A stretch of 7,616 nucleotides of DNA from assembly GCA_005881355.1 (NCBI GenBank), contig VBDM01000132.1, forward strand, positions 1-7,616, given 5' to 3'. Every line of letters begins with the position of its first letter. The first letter of the stretch is position 1. Shown here piece after piece: positions 1-7,616 of this stretch. The notes under the pieces are model-generated. The model did not search any database and was not told the origin of the DNA. It saw only the letters and a list, made by a program, of their open reading frames with translations. The position numbers and the translations under genes were made by a program. The DNA comes from Betaproteobacteria bacterium. Lineage in GTDB: Bacteria; Pseudomonadota; Gammaproteobacteria; Burkholderiales; SG8-39.

Positions 1-270
1 GATGTTGAAGTGCGGAGAGGCAAGCAGCGCGTAGACGTAGGCCCCCACCGCGTAAAAGGCGATGTAGCCGAGGTCGAGCAGCCCGGCGAAGCCGACCACG
101 ATGTTCAGGCCGAGCGACAGGAACACGAACAGGATCGCGAGATTCGTGATCCGCACCCAGGTCGTGCCCACCGCCGCGAGCGCAAACGGCAGCGCGAGCA
201 GCGCGAGCGCGACGAGCGCCACGCCTGCCCACAGCGCGGCAGGCCGCGCTCTCCAGCTTTCGCCGCTCAC
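1..270 (-). CDS. livM: Branched-chain amino acid ABC transporter permease LivM (N-terminal part, runs off left edge)
   Basis: These are the first 90 codons of a LivM-type inner-membrane permease, which pairs with LivH to form the channel that moves leucine, isoleucine, valine or related substrates from the binding protein into the cytoplasm. The visible protein has a short polar start, a hydrophobic segment at about residues 13-35, a second from about residue 43, and the LivM signature N-I-V-V-G-F-A-G-L-L-D-L-G-Y-I-A-F-Y-A-V-G-A-Y at about residues 59-81. The start is GTG, chosen because a good ribosome site (AAGGAG) lies 7 nt upstream and because the alternative GTG three codons earlier is out of frame and stops at once. 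It begins 12 bp after the livH stop, so the two are surely co-transcribed and probably translationally coupled. The C-terminal part, and any livG/livF ATPase genes, lie outside the window. The family call is secure; substrate specificity within the branched-chain/amide family cannot be read from it. Confidence 0.92.
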   Translation of the reverse strand, partial: MSGESWRARPAALWAGVALVALALLALPFALAAVGTTWVRITNLAILFVFLSLGLNIVVGFAGLLDLGYIAFYAVGAYVYALLASPHFNI

Positions 271-277
271 CCGTTCA

Positions 278-283
278 CTCCTT
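278..283 (-). promoter_or_regulatory. Ribosome binding site deciding the GTG start of livM
   Basis: AAGGAG reads on the minus strand and is followed by 7 nt and then GTG at 270-268. Its first base is the last base of the livH stop codon, so a ribosome finishing livH is already positioned to start livM. No ATG in the livM frame competes with this start. Confidence 0.7.
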
Positions 284-1206
284 CACGCTCTATCCCCGAC
301 CCGCTCGCCGAGCAGCCCGGAAGGCCGGAACACCAGCACCGCGATCAGCACGATGAACGCGAACACGTCCTGGTAGTTCGAGCCGAACACATTGCCGGTC
401 AGATCGCCGATGTAGCCGGCGCCGAGCGCTTCCACCACGCCGAGCAGCACCCCGCCCAGCATGGCGCCTGGGACGTTGCCGATGCCGCCCAGCACCGCCG
501 CGCAGAACGCCTTGAGGCCGAGCTGCGATCCCATCGTGTAGTGGGCGATGCCGTAGTAGCTCGCCACCATGACCCCGGCCACCGCGGCGAGCGCCGCGCC
601 GATGACGAAAGTCAGCGCGACGATGCGGTTCGCGTCGATCCCCATCAGACCCGCGACCTGGGGGTTCTGCGCGGTCGCCCGCATCGCGGTCCCGAGCCGC
701 GTTCGATACACCAGCGCCGCGAGACCCGCCATCATCGCGACCGACACCGCGAGAATCGCTATCTGCACGTTGCTGATGGCGGCTCCGGCGATGGGGTAGG
801 ACTCCACCTTGATGATCTGCGGAAAGGCGAGCGGGTTGCGGCTCCAGATCATCATCGCCACGTGCTGCAGGATGATCGATATGCCGATCGCCGTGATCAG
901 GGGCGCAAGCCGCGGCGCGCCGCGCAGCGGCCGGTACGCCGCCCGCTCCATCGCGTAGCCGATCAGCATGCACACCGGGATCGCGCAGCCGGTGGCGGCC
1001 AGCACGATCGCGAGCGGCGGCAGGCCCGAGGGCGCCAGCGCGCCGATCACCGAGAACGCCACCATCGCGCCGAACATCACCACTTCGCCGTGCGCGAAGT
1101 TGATGAGCTGGATGATGCCGTAGACCATCGTGTAGCCGAGCGCGACCATGGCATAGACCGCCCCCAGCGTCAGGCCGTTGATCATTTGCTGGATGAAAAT
1201 GTCCAT
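283..1206 (-). CDS. livH: Branched-chain amino acid ABC transporter permease LivH
   Basis: A complete 307-residue inner-membrane permease of the LivH family, which forms the membrane channel together with LivM. It opens with the family's standard start M-D-I-F-I-Q-Q-M-I-N-G-L-T-L-G and continues with V-Y-A-M-V-A-L-G-Y-T-M-V-Y-G-I-I-Q-L-I-N-F-A-H-G-E, a hallmark near residues 17-41. Several hydrophobic segments follow, then the glycine-rich loop V-L-G-G-I-G-N-V-P-G-A-M-L-G-G, the cytoplasmic coupling stretch that contacts the ATPases, and a terminal helix ending in F-R-P-S-G-L-L-G. Length is normal for the family. The reading frame stays open well upstream, but homology fixes the ATG at 1206. 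No good ribosome site precedes it, which is unusual here. It lies 113 bp after livK behind an intrinsic terminator, so it is probably expressed by read-through, and 12 bp before livM. The family call is near certain; the exact substrate is not. Confidence 0.95.
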   Translation of the reverse strand: MDIFIQQMINGLTLGAVYAMVALGYTMVYGIIQLINFAHGEVVMFGAMVAFSVIGALAPSGLPPLAIVLAATGCAIPVCMLIGYAMERAAYRPLRGAPRLAPLITAIGISIILQHVAMMIWSRNPLAFPQIIKVESYPIAGAAISNVQIAILAVSVAMMAGLAALVYRTRLGTAMRATAQNPQVAGLMGIDANRIVALTFVIGAALAAVAGVMVASYYGIAHYTMGSQLGLKAFCAAVLGGIGNVPGAMLGGVLLGVVEALGAGYIGDLTGNVFGSNYQDVFAFIVLIAVLVFRPSGLLGERVGDRA

Positions 1207-1270
1207 GCGACGGTGAGATTGTCCGAAGCCCGCCCTCAGCCCGGATTCTTCCTCGGGAATGGGGAGCAGC

Positions 1271-1294
1271 AAAAACGGCACCCGCAGGTGCCGT
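1271..1294 (-). terminator. Intrinsic terminator/attenuator between livK and livH
   Basis: On the minus strand a perfect 8-bp stem, ACGGCACC/GGTGCCGT, closes a 4-nt loop and is followed directly by TTTTT. It lies 26 bp past the livK stop and ahead of livH. A partial terminator after the binding-protein gene is a common way for ABC transporter operons to make excess binding protein over permease. That it leaks here is inferred, because no clear second promoter for livH is visible between 1207 and 1270. Confidence 0.85.
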
Positions 1295-1319
1295 CTTTCG
1301 CGTCCTCGTTCAAACGCGT

Positions 1320-2552
1320 TTACCGCTTCGCCCCATCCCCCGGCCTGGGTGCCGCAGCCTGCGCGACGAAGTCCTCGTACTTGATGGTCTTGCCGCTCTT
1401 GATGATCGCGATCGGCAGCAGTTTTCCGGCGCTCATCGTGAAGATCGTCATCTCGGCGTCGCTGCGGTCGCCCTTCGCGTCGAAGACGATCCTGCCGGTC
1501 GCGCCGTTGAAGTCGATTTTCTGCAGCTCCGGCAGGTACTTCGCCGGGTCGGCCGAGTCGGCTTTTTTCATCGCCTCGATGAGCAGATTCGTCGCATCGT
1601 AGGTGAAAGGCGCGTAGAGGATCGGGTCGATGCTGAAGCGCTTCTTGTAGGCGTCGAGGAACTTCTGCGAGGCCGCCTGCGGGGGAATCCCGGCCTGCGA
1701 GCACAGCAGGCCGTCGGCCGCCTCGCCCGCCAGCTGTTTCATGTTGTCGGTGCAGGCGCCGTCGCCGAACGCGAACACGGCCTTGATGCCGAGCTCGCGT
1801 CCCTGCCTGAGCAGAGGCCCGGCCGTCGCATCCATGCCGCCGTAGAACACCGCGTCGGGATTGCGTCCCTTCACCTTGGTGAGCACGGCCTTCCAGTCGG
1901 CGGTCTTGTCGGTGCCCTTCTCGCGCGCAAGCACTTTCACGCCTGCGGCCTTGAGCGTTTTCTCGACCTCGTTCGCGAGGCCCTCGCCGTAGGCGGTCGC
2001 GTCGTCGATCACCGCGGCGAGCCTGGGCTTCGCATTTGAAGCCAGATAGCTCGCGATCGCGGGGCCCTGCTGGTCGTCGCGGCCGACCACGCGAAAGACA
2101 TTCCTGAAGCCCTGCTCGGTCAGCTTGGGGTTGGTCGCCGAGCCCGTGATCATCGGGATCGGGGGGTTGGCGCCGTTGTAGACGGCCGAGGCGGGAATCG
2201 TCACGCCGGAGTTCAGATGTCCGACCACGCCGGCGACCCTGGCATCGACGAGCTTCTGCGCGATGGTGGTGCCGACCTTGGGATCGGCCTGATCGTCATG
2301 GGACACCAGATCGAACGTGGCGTCCTTGCCGTCGATCTTGATTTTCGCCGCGTTCGCCTCTTCCACCGCGAGCCGCGTCCCGTTCTCGTTGTCCTTGCCG
2401 AGGTGAGCGATGCCCCCGGTCAGCGGGGCCGCGCTTCCGATGGCGATGCTGATCGTGGGTTTTGCCGGGGCCTGGGCCTTCTTGTCTTCGCCGCAGCCGG
2501 AAACGGCCGCCATGGCTGCGATCGCGACGACGCCGAAATTGGAGCGGATCAT
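1320..2552 (-). CDS. livK: Branched-chain amino acid ABC transporter substrate-binding protein, predicted lipoprotein
   Basis: A 410-residue type I periplasmic binding protein (LivK/LIVBP family) that captures the substrate outside the inner membrane and delivers it to LivH/LivM. The N-terminus M-I-R-S-N-F then a hydrophobic run ends in V-S-G-C (Cys20), a lipobox, so the mature protein is probably lipid-anchored rather than freely periplasmic. After a charged, Ala/Pro-rich linker the fold starts at I-S-I-A-I-G-S-A-A-P-L-T-G. The sequence G-V-V-G-H-L-N-S-G-V-T-I-P-A-S at about 118-132 is the usual ligand loop, and Y-G-E-G-L-A-N-E-V and Y-G-G-M-D-A-T belong to the second lobe. The frame is open 51 codons further upstream, but ATG at 2552 follows GGAGGT and a promoter, and begins the signal peptide. 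It has its own near-consensus promoter and is closed by a terminator before livH. Substrate could be branched-chain amino acids or relatives such as amides or aromatic acids. Confidence 0.94.
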   Translation of the reverse strand: MIRSNFGVVAIAAMAAVSGCGEDKKAQAPAKPTISIAIGSAAPLTGGIAHLGKDNENGTRLAVEEANAAKIKIDGKDATFDLVSHDDQADPKVGTTIAQKLVDARVAGVVGHLNSGVTIPASAVYNGANPPIPMITGSATNPKLTEQGFRNVFRVVGRDDQQGPAIASYLASNAKPRLAAVIDDATAYGEGLANEVEKTLKAAGVKVLAREKGTDKTADWKAVLTKVKGRNPDAVFYGGMDATAGPLLRQGRELGIKAVFAFGDGACTDNMKQLAGEAADGLLCSQAGIPPQAASQKFLDAYKKRFSIDPILYAPFTYDATNLLIEAMKKADSADPAKYLPELQKIDFNGATGRIVFDAKGDRSDAEMTIFTMSAGKLLPIAIIKSGKTIKYEDFVAQAAAPRPGDGAKR

Positions 2553-2556
2553 GGCT

Positions 2557-2562
2557 ACCTCC
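2557..2562 (-). promoter_or_regulatory. Ribosome binding site of livK
   Basis: GGAGGT reads on the minus strand, 4 nt before ATG at 2552-2550. It is the strongest ribosome site in the window and fixes the livK start against the long upstream extension of the same frame. The strong site fits a binding protein needed in excess. Confidence 0.75.
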
Positions 2563-2592
2563 GGATCAAAACGCCGCGGAAAAGGTTGCCTG

Positions 2593-2621
2593 ATTATGCG
2601 GACCCCCCAAGGGGCTGTCAA
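2593..2621 (-). promoter_or_regulatory. Sigma-70 promoter of the liv operon
   Basis: On the minus strand TTGACA (2621-2616, perfect -35) is followed by exactly 17 bp and CATAAT (2598-2593, one mismatch to the -10 consensus). Transcription would start near 2586, giving a leader of about 34 nt that holds the livK ribosome site. The spacer carries CCCC-TT-GGGG, a short inverted repeat between the two boxes where a repressor could sit; this regulatory role is inferred. The promoter is downstream of the cytochrome terminator, so livK is insulated from the genes before it. Confidence 0.8.
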
Positions 2622-2672
2622 TTTGACGCGGCGGCGGTTCGCCGAGGTAAACCCAGCGGGGTTGACGGCAGC

Positions 2673-2699
2673 AAAAAGGGCCGGCGACAACGCCGGCCC
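2673..2699 (-). terminator. Strong intrinsic terminator of the cytochrome c gene
   Basis: On the minus strand a perfect 9-bp GC stem, GGGCCGGCG/CGCCGGCCC, with a 4-nt loop, is followed directly by TTTTT. It sits 19 bp after the cytochrome stop codon. It separates the DUF255-cytochrome transcript from the liv promoter about 50 bp further on. Confidence 0.9.
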
Positions 2700-2718
2700 C
2701 TGCACAAACCAAACTCGC

Positions 2719-3030
2719 CTACTTCACCGTCAGGATGTACTTCGCGAGCGTCCTCGCCTCGTCGTCGGCGACGGTCCCGTTGGGCGGCATGGGAACGGCG
2801 CCCCATACGCCGGTCGAGCCTTCCTTGATCTTCTTCGCGAGATACGCTTCGGCGTCCTTGCGGGACTTGTATTTGGCGGCCACCTCCTTGTACGCGGGGC
2901 CAACCAGTTTATTGTCCAGGGTATGGCAGCTGAGGCATGCCTTTTCCTTCAGCAGCTGCTGCGCGTCGGCGGCGAGCGCCGCGCCGCTGCAGAGCGAAAC
3001 GGCGGCGGCGAATAGAACGAGAGGCTTCAT
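2719..3030 (-). CDS. Periplasmic monoheme cytochrome c, class I, c551/c552 type
   Basis: A 103-residue soluble electron carrier. Residues 1-20 are a Sec signal peptide with predicted cleavage A-L-A|A-D-A, leaving 83 residues, the size of Pseudomonas cytochrome c551 (82). The heme attachment motif is C32-L-S-C35-H36 and the distal ligand is Met81 in V-P-M-P-P-N. In mature numbering these are Cys12, Cys15, His16 and Met61, the same positions as in Pseudomonas aeruginosa c551. The G-P-A-Y-K-E-V-A-A-K and G-S-T-G-V-W-G stretches also match that family. Proteins of this class carry electrons between the bc1 complex and terminal oxidases, nitrite reductase or peroxidases; which partner applies here cannot be read from the window. 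The ATG is preceded by AGGAGA at good spacing. It lies 36 bp after the DUF255 gene and is probably co-transcribed with it, and ends at a strong terminator. Confidence 0.95.
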   Translation of the reverse strand: MKPLVLFAAAVSLCSGAALAADAQQLLKEKACLSCHTLDNKLVGPAYKEVAAKYKSRKDAEAYLAKKIKEGSTGVWGAVPMPPNGTVADDEARTLAKYILTVK

Positions 3031-3066
3031 GAATTCTCCTGATGAGTTGGAAAATTGGGCGCCATG

Positions 3067-4937
<1,871 letters not shown>

Positions 4938-5032
4938 CACGGAGGACTGCAAGACCAGAGCAGCAGTGTAGCACTGCACCCCTTGCGGGCACAGAGCGTA
5001 CTACACTAGGTTAACTGCAAGGAGAAACTCGC
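4938..5032. other. Divergent intergenic region between the DUF255 gene and the FecR-domain gene
   Basis: These 95 bp must hold the promoters of both divergent genes. I see no pair of -35/-10 boxes good enough to call on either strand; TACACT at 5002-5007 is a possible plus-strand -10 without a convincing -35. A compact inverted repeat lies at 4963-4977. The FecR gene has a clear ribosome site, AAGGAG at 5019-5024, 8 nt before its ATG, whereas the DUF255 start has none. Confidence 0.5.
4963..4977. repeat. Short inverted repeat in the divergent promoter region
   Basis: GCAGTG, 3-nt centre TAG, CACTGC: perfect 6-bp arms. There is no T-run, so it is not a terminator. Its place between two divergent genes suits a small dimeric regulator's operator or a hairpin in the DUF255 leader, but chance occurrence in GC-rich DNA is possible. 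Confidence 0.35.
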
Positions 5033-5686
5033 ATGGATATCGATCGCGCGCGGCGCCATGCGCTGCTTGCCCTCCTCGGTGCGGGGATTTTGCCGGGAGC
5101 GCTTCGATCGGCGCTGGCGCAGGCCAAGCAAGGCGTACGCACGGTTCAAGGCGAGCTGATCGTCAACGGCAAGCCCGCCGAGCCGGGGACTCCGGTGCGC
5201 CCCGGCGACGCGATCGCAACGGGCAAAGGCGCGTATGCCACGTTCGTGGTCGGCCAGGACGCATTCTTGGTGCGCGAAAGCACCCGTACCGAGCTGATCG
5301 GGAGCGGCTTGCTGGTGAGCGCCCTGCGGCTGGTGACCGGAAAGCTGCTCGGCGTCTTCGCGGGCGGAGGCGAGCGGCGCCTGGTGACCGCGACCGCGAC
5401 CATTGGCATTCGCGGCACGGGTGCGTATATCGAGGCTGAGCCCACGCGCACTTACTTTTGCCTGTGCTACGGCACGGCGGACGTGGCCGCCACGATGAGC
5501 GGCGCACGCGAGTCCTATAGCACGCGCCATCACGAGTCGCCGCGCTATATCTACGGCGACAAGCGTCCGCGCGCGATCGCGCCGGCGAGTGTTTCCAACC
5601 ACACTGACAGCGAGCTGATCCTGCTCGAATCCTTGGTCGGCCGCAGCCCGCCGCAGAGCTTTATGGAAAGCCCGGTTCGCTACTAG
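5033..5686 (+). CDS. Exported FecR-domain protein with Tat-like signal and C-x-C motif
   Basis: A 217-residue protein. The N-terminus carries a twin arginine (R7-R8) in R-A-R-R-H-A-L-L-A-L-L-G, a hydrophobic core and a likely cleavage after A29 or A31 (A-L-A or A-Q-A), so export by Tat or Sec is expected. Residues about 35-135 form a FecR-like beta domain: V-R-P-G-D-A-I-A-T-G, then F-V-V-G-Q-D-A-F-L-V-R, then the hallmark T-A-T-A-T-I-G-I-R-G-T-G near 119-130. Family members with a membrane helix sense ferric citrate signals with a sigma factor; this one has no helix after the signal and no sigma-factor or TonB-receptor gene beside it, so that role should not be assumed. The tail holds C143-L-C145, H166-H167 and N-H190-T-D-S-E-L, then L-L-E-S-L-V-G-R. 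Start ATG 5033 has AAGGAG 8 nt upstream. The stop is 6 bp from the end of convergent ilvD, with no terminator between. Function unknown. Confidence 0.85.
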   Translation: MDIDRARRHALLALLGAGILPGALRSALAQAKQGVRTVQGELIVNGKPAEPGTPVRPGDAIATGKGAYATFVVGQDAFLVRESTRTELIGSGLLVSALRLVTGKLLGVFAGGGERRLVTATATIGIRGTGAYIEAEPTRTYFCLCYGTADVAATMSGARESYSTRHHESPRYIYGDKRPRAIAPASVSNHTDSELILLESLVGRSPPQSFMESPVRY

Positions 5687-5692
5687 ACTCGC

Positions 5693-7335
5693 TCAACCGG
5701 CGTCGGTGATCGCGCCCAGACTCGCTGTCGAAACAAGCTTCATGTATTTCGCCATGAGGCCGCGTGTATATCGTGGCCTGGGCTGTTTCCATTTCTTCTT
5801 TCGCGCGGCGAGTTCTTTTGCGGAGACGTTCAGCTGAATAAGGCGCTTCTTGGCGTCGATCGTGATCGAGTCGCCTTCCTTCACGAGCGCGATCGTGCCG
5901 CCGACATAAGCCTCCGGCGCCACGTGGCCAACGACCATTCCCCAGGTGCCGCCGGAGAAGCGGCCGTCGGTGACGAGGCCCACCGAGTCGCCTAAGCCCT
6001 GGCCGATGAGCGCCGAGGTCGGCGCGAGCATCTCCTGCATTCCGGGACCGCCCTTCGGACCCTCGTAGCGGATCACGATTACGTCGCCCGCCTTGATTTT
6101 CCTCGCGAGGATCGCCTTCATCGCCGCCGGCTCGGAATCGAACACTCGCGCCGGCCCCGTGATCGAAGTCTGCTTGAGGCCGGTGATCTTGGCGACGCAG
6201 CCCTCGGTCGCGAGGTTGCCCCTCAGGATCGCGAGATGCCCCTGTGCGTACACCGGATTGTTCCAGGGGCGTATCACGTCCTGGCCCGAGCGCGGCTCCT
6301 CGGGGACGCCGGCCAGCTCCTCGGCGAGCGTGCGCCCGGTGATGGTCAGGCATTCGCCGTGCACCAGGCCGTGCGCGAGCAACATTTTCAGCACTTGCGG
6401 CGGACCGCCCGCGGCGTGGAAATCGGTTGCGACGTAGGGACCCGAGGGCTTCAGGGCGCACAGCACCGGGACCTTGCGCCTTACGCGCTCGAAATCGTCG
6501 ATCGTCCACTTCACCCCCGCTGCGCTGGCGATGGCGAGGTAATGCAGCACCGCGTTGGTCGATCCGCCGGTCGCCATCACGAGAGCGACGGCGTTCTCGA
6601 TCGATTTTCGCGTGATGATGTCGCGCGGCCGGATGTTCGCCCGGATCGCGGCCACCAGGACCTTCGCCGATTCCGCGGCGGAATCCGCTTTCTCGGGATC
6701 GGGCGAGGCCATTTGCGAGGAGCCGAGGAGGCTCATGCCGAGCGCCCGCCGCAGGCGCCCACCGACGGGCAGGCGTTCTTCTCGATGCCCTCGAAATCCT
6801 CCTTCGATATCTTGCCGGCGGCAAGCGCCCCCACCGCCTCGAAGGGCGAGACGATCGTGAGCTTCTGCCCTTTCCAGAATCCCGGCTTGATGGTCCCGGC
6901 GTAGACGAAGACGCCCGGCACGTTGATCCGCGCCATCGCCATCATCGCTCCGGGCATGTTCTTGTCGCAGCCGCCCAAGCAGATCACCCCGTCCATCAGC
7001 TGGCCGTTCACGGCGGTCTCGATCGCGTCGGCGATCACCTCGCGCGAGACGAGCGAATACTTCATGCCCTCGGTGCCCATGCCGATGCCGTCGGTCACGG
7101 TCGGAAAACCGAACGCCTGCGGCATCGCGCCCGCCGCCTTCACCGCGGCAAGGACGCGGTCCACGAGGGGCTGGATGCCCGCGTTGCAGGGATTCATGGT
7201 CGAGTGACCGTTCGCGACCCCGACGATCGCCTTGTCGAAATCGCCGTCGCCGAAGCCCACCGCGCGCAGCATCGCGCGGTTGGGCGAGCGCGCCTCGCCC
7301 TGGGTGATGGTCCTGCTCCTCCAGTTGTCCGCCAT
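5693..7335 (-). pseudogene. ilvD: Dihydroxy-acid dehydratase IlvD, interrupted by a short internal deletion with frame change
   Basis: IlvD makes the 2-oxo acid precursors of valine, isoleucine and, via valine's, leucine and pantothenate, using an Fe-S cluster and Mg2+. The first frame (7335-6733, 200 codons) starts M-A-D-N-W-R-S-R and shows cluster cysteines C50 (H-S-T-M-N-P-C-N), C123 (G-G-C-D-K-N-M-P-G, with K125 the likely metal-binding lysine) and C195 (V-G-A-C-G-G), then reads three wrong residues and stops. The rest continues in another frame from 6745 (A-L-G-M-S-L-L-G-S-S) to the normal end, including the catalytic-serine motif G-R-F-S-G-G-T. The usual M-Y-T-A-N-T-M-S-S-x-F-E between C-G-G and A-L-G is missing, about 12 codons, which fits a loss of about 37 nt. 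With these, total length would be about 559, normal for the family. The start ATG 7335 has GGAG 8 nt upstream. As read, the enzyme would be inactive; a sequence error is a serious alternative. Confidence 0.9.
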
Positions 7336-7408
7336 GGGAAAAACTCCGAACGCAGAAAATCGGCTAATCTTCGATTGCATTTTACTTGAAAGCGCGCCGC
7401 CCTCCTCC
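7336..7408. other. Divergent intergenic region between ilvD and lgt
   Basis: This 73-bp AT-richer gap must supply promoters for both divergent genes. On the minus strand, GGAG stands 8 nt before the ilvD ATG. On the plus strand, no ribosome site precedes the lgt ATG; the bases just before it are pyrimidine-rich. I see no -35/-10 pair on either strand strong enough to call. Confidence 0.5.
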
Positions 7409-7616
7409 ATGCTCGTCCATCCGAACTTCGACCCGGTCGCGATTTCGCTCGGGCCTGTCGCGATCCGCTGGTACGGGATCACGTATCTCGTCGCCTTCGC
7501 TACGTCTTACTGGCTCGGGCGCCTGCGCATTACGCGCGCGACGGCGGAGCGCGTCACCGTCCCGACGCTCGATGATCTGCTGTTCTTCTGCGTGCTCGGC
7601 GTGGTGCTCGGCGGCA
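7409..7616 (+). CDS. lgt: Prolipoprotein diacylglyceryl transferase Lgt (N-terminal part, runs off right edge)
   Basis: The first 69 codons of Lgt, the inner-membrane enzyme that transfers diacylglycerol from phosphatidylglycerol to the lipobox cysteine of prelipoproteins, the first step of lipoprotein maturation. The start M-L-V-H-P-N-F-D-P-V-A-I-S-L-G-P-V-A-I-R-W-Y-G is the family's typical N-terminus, with the R-W-Y-G motif ahead of the first membrane helix (I-T-Y-L-V-A-F-A-T-S-Y-W-L-G), and a second hydrophobic stretch starts at D-D-L-L-F-F-C-V-L-G-V-V-L-G-G. ATG 7409 is the only sensible start; a stop-free stretch upstream offers no in-frame ATG, GTG or TTG. No Shine-Dalgarno sequence is seen, so initiation may be weak or from a short leader. 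It is divergent from ilvD. The remaining catalytic parts lie outside the window. Confidence 0.93.
   Translation, partial: MLVHPNFDPVAISLGPVAIRWYGITYLVAFATSYWLGRLRITRATAERVTVPTLDDLLFFCVLGVVLGG

Noticed and set aside
1225..1260. Second hairpin before livH (CCCG...CGGG arms)
   Set aside because: Arms of four bases with a long loop and no T-run; expected by chance at this base composition.
10..1602. A 530-codon open frame on the plus strand opposite livM, livH and livK
   Set aside because: Its translation is dominated by Arg, His, Asp and Gln with no recognisable fold. It is the antisense shadow of GC-rich genes, whereas the minus strand carries clear LivM, LivH and LivK.
5033..5686. Classical FecI-FecR iron-citrate signalling system
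   Set aside because: No sigma factor, no TonB-dependent receptor and no transmembrane helix after the signal; only the FecR-like domain is shared.
5687..5692. Bidirectional terminator between the convergent FecR-domain gene and ilvD
   Set aside because: Only 6 bp separate the stops, and no GC hairpin with a T-run is seen at either 3' end.
6737..6756. Programmed frameshift or intein/intron scar in ilvD
   Set aside because: No slippery heptamer, and sequence is missing rather than inserted; conserved residues are absent on both sides of the shift.
6236..6904. A 222-codon plus-strand open frame opposite ilvD
   Set aside because: Antisense shadow; the opposite strand reads convincing IlvD throughout.

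Overview
The window is GC-rich proteobacterial chromosome, most likely from a betaproteobacterium of Burkholderiales type. This rests on codon bias, on the protein flavours (a LivK with a G-I-A-H-L-G-K-D-N-E-N-G core, a c551-type cytochrome, a FecR-domain protein ending H-T-D-S-E-L) and on the divergent ilvD/lgt pair. It is inferred by recognition, not by a search. There are no tRNAs, rRNAs, CRISPR arrays, insertion sequences or phage genes.

Layout on the minus strand, read right to left. A thioredoxin-like DUF255/YyaL-SPATA20 gene (4937-3067) is followed after 36 bp by a small periplasmic cytochrome c551-like gene (3030-2719), which ends in a strong intrinsic terminator. A near-consensus sigma-70 promoter then drives a branched-chain amino acid ABC transporter locus: livK (2552-1320, binding protein with a lipobox), a second intrinsic terminator, livH (1206-283, permease) and livM (from 270, running off the left edge). 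The terminator between livK and livH would let most transcripts stop after the binding protein, so the cell makes more of it than of the permeases.

On the plus strand there is a solitary exported FecR-domain protein (5033-5686), divergent from the DUF255 gene. It converges with ilvD (7335-5693, minus; dihydroxy-acid dehydratase of isoleucine/valine synthesis). Divergent from ilvD, the first 69 codons of lgt (prolipoprotein diacylglyceryl transferase) run off the right edge.

The main surprise is that two otherwise well-conserved genes are broken in the same way. Each has an internal out-of-frame gap that removes conserved family residues: about 12 codons in ilvD directly after the third Fe-S cysteine, and about 55-70 codons in the DUF255 gene. 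Neither is a simple one-base slip. They are either real inactivating deletions or, perhaps more likely, assembly or sequencing errors. I found no convincing undescribed multi-gene system. The least understood item is the exported FecR-domain protein with a C-x-C motif and clustered histidines.
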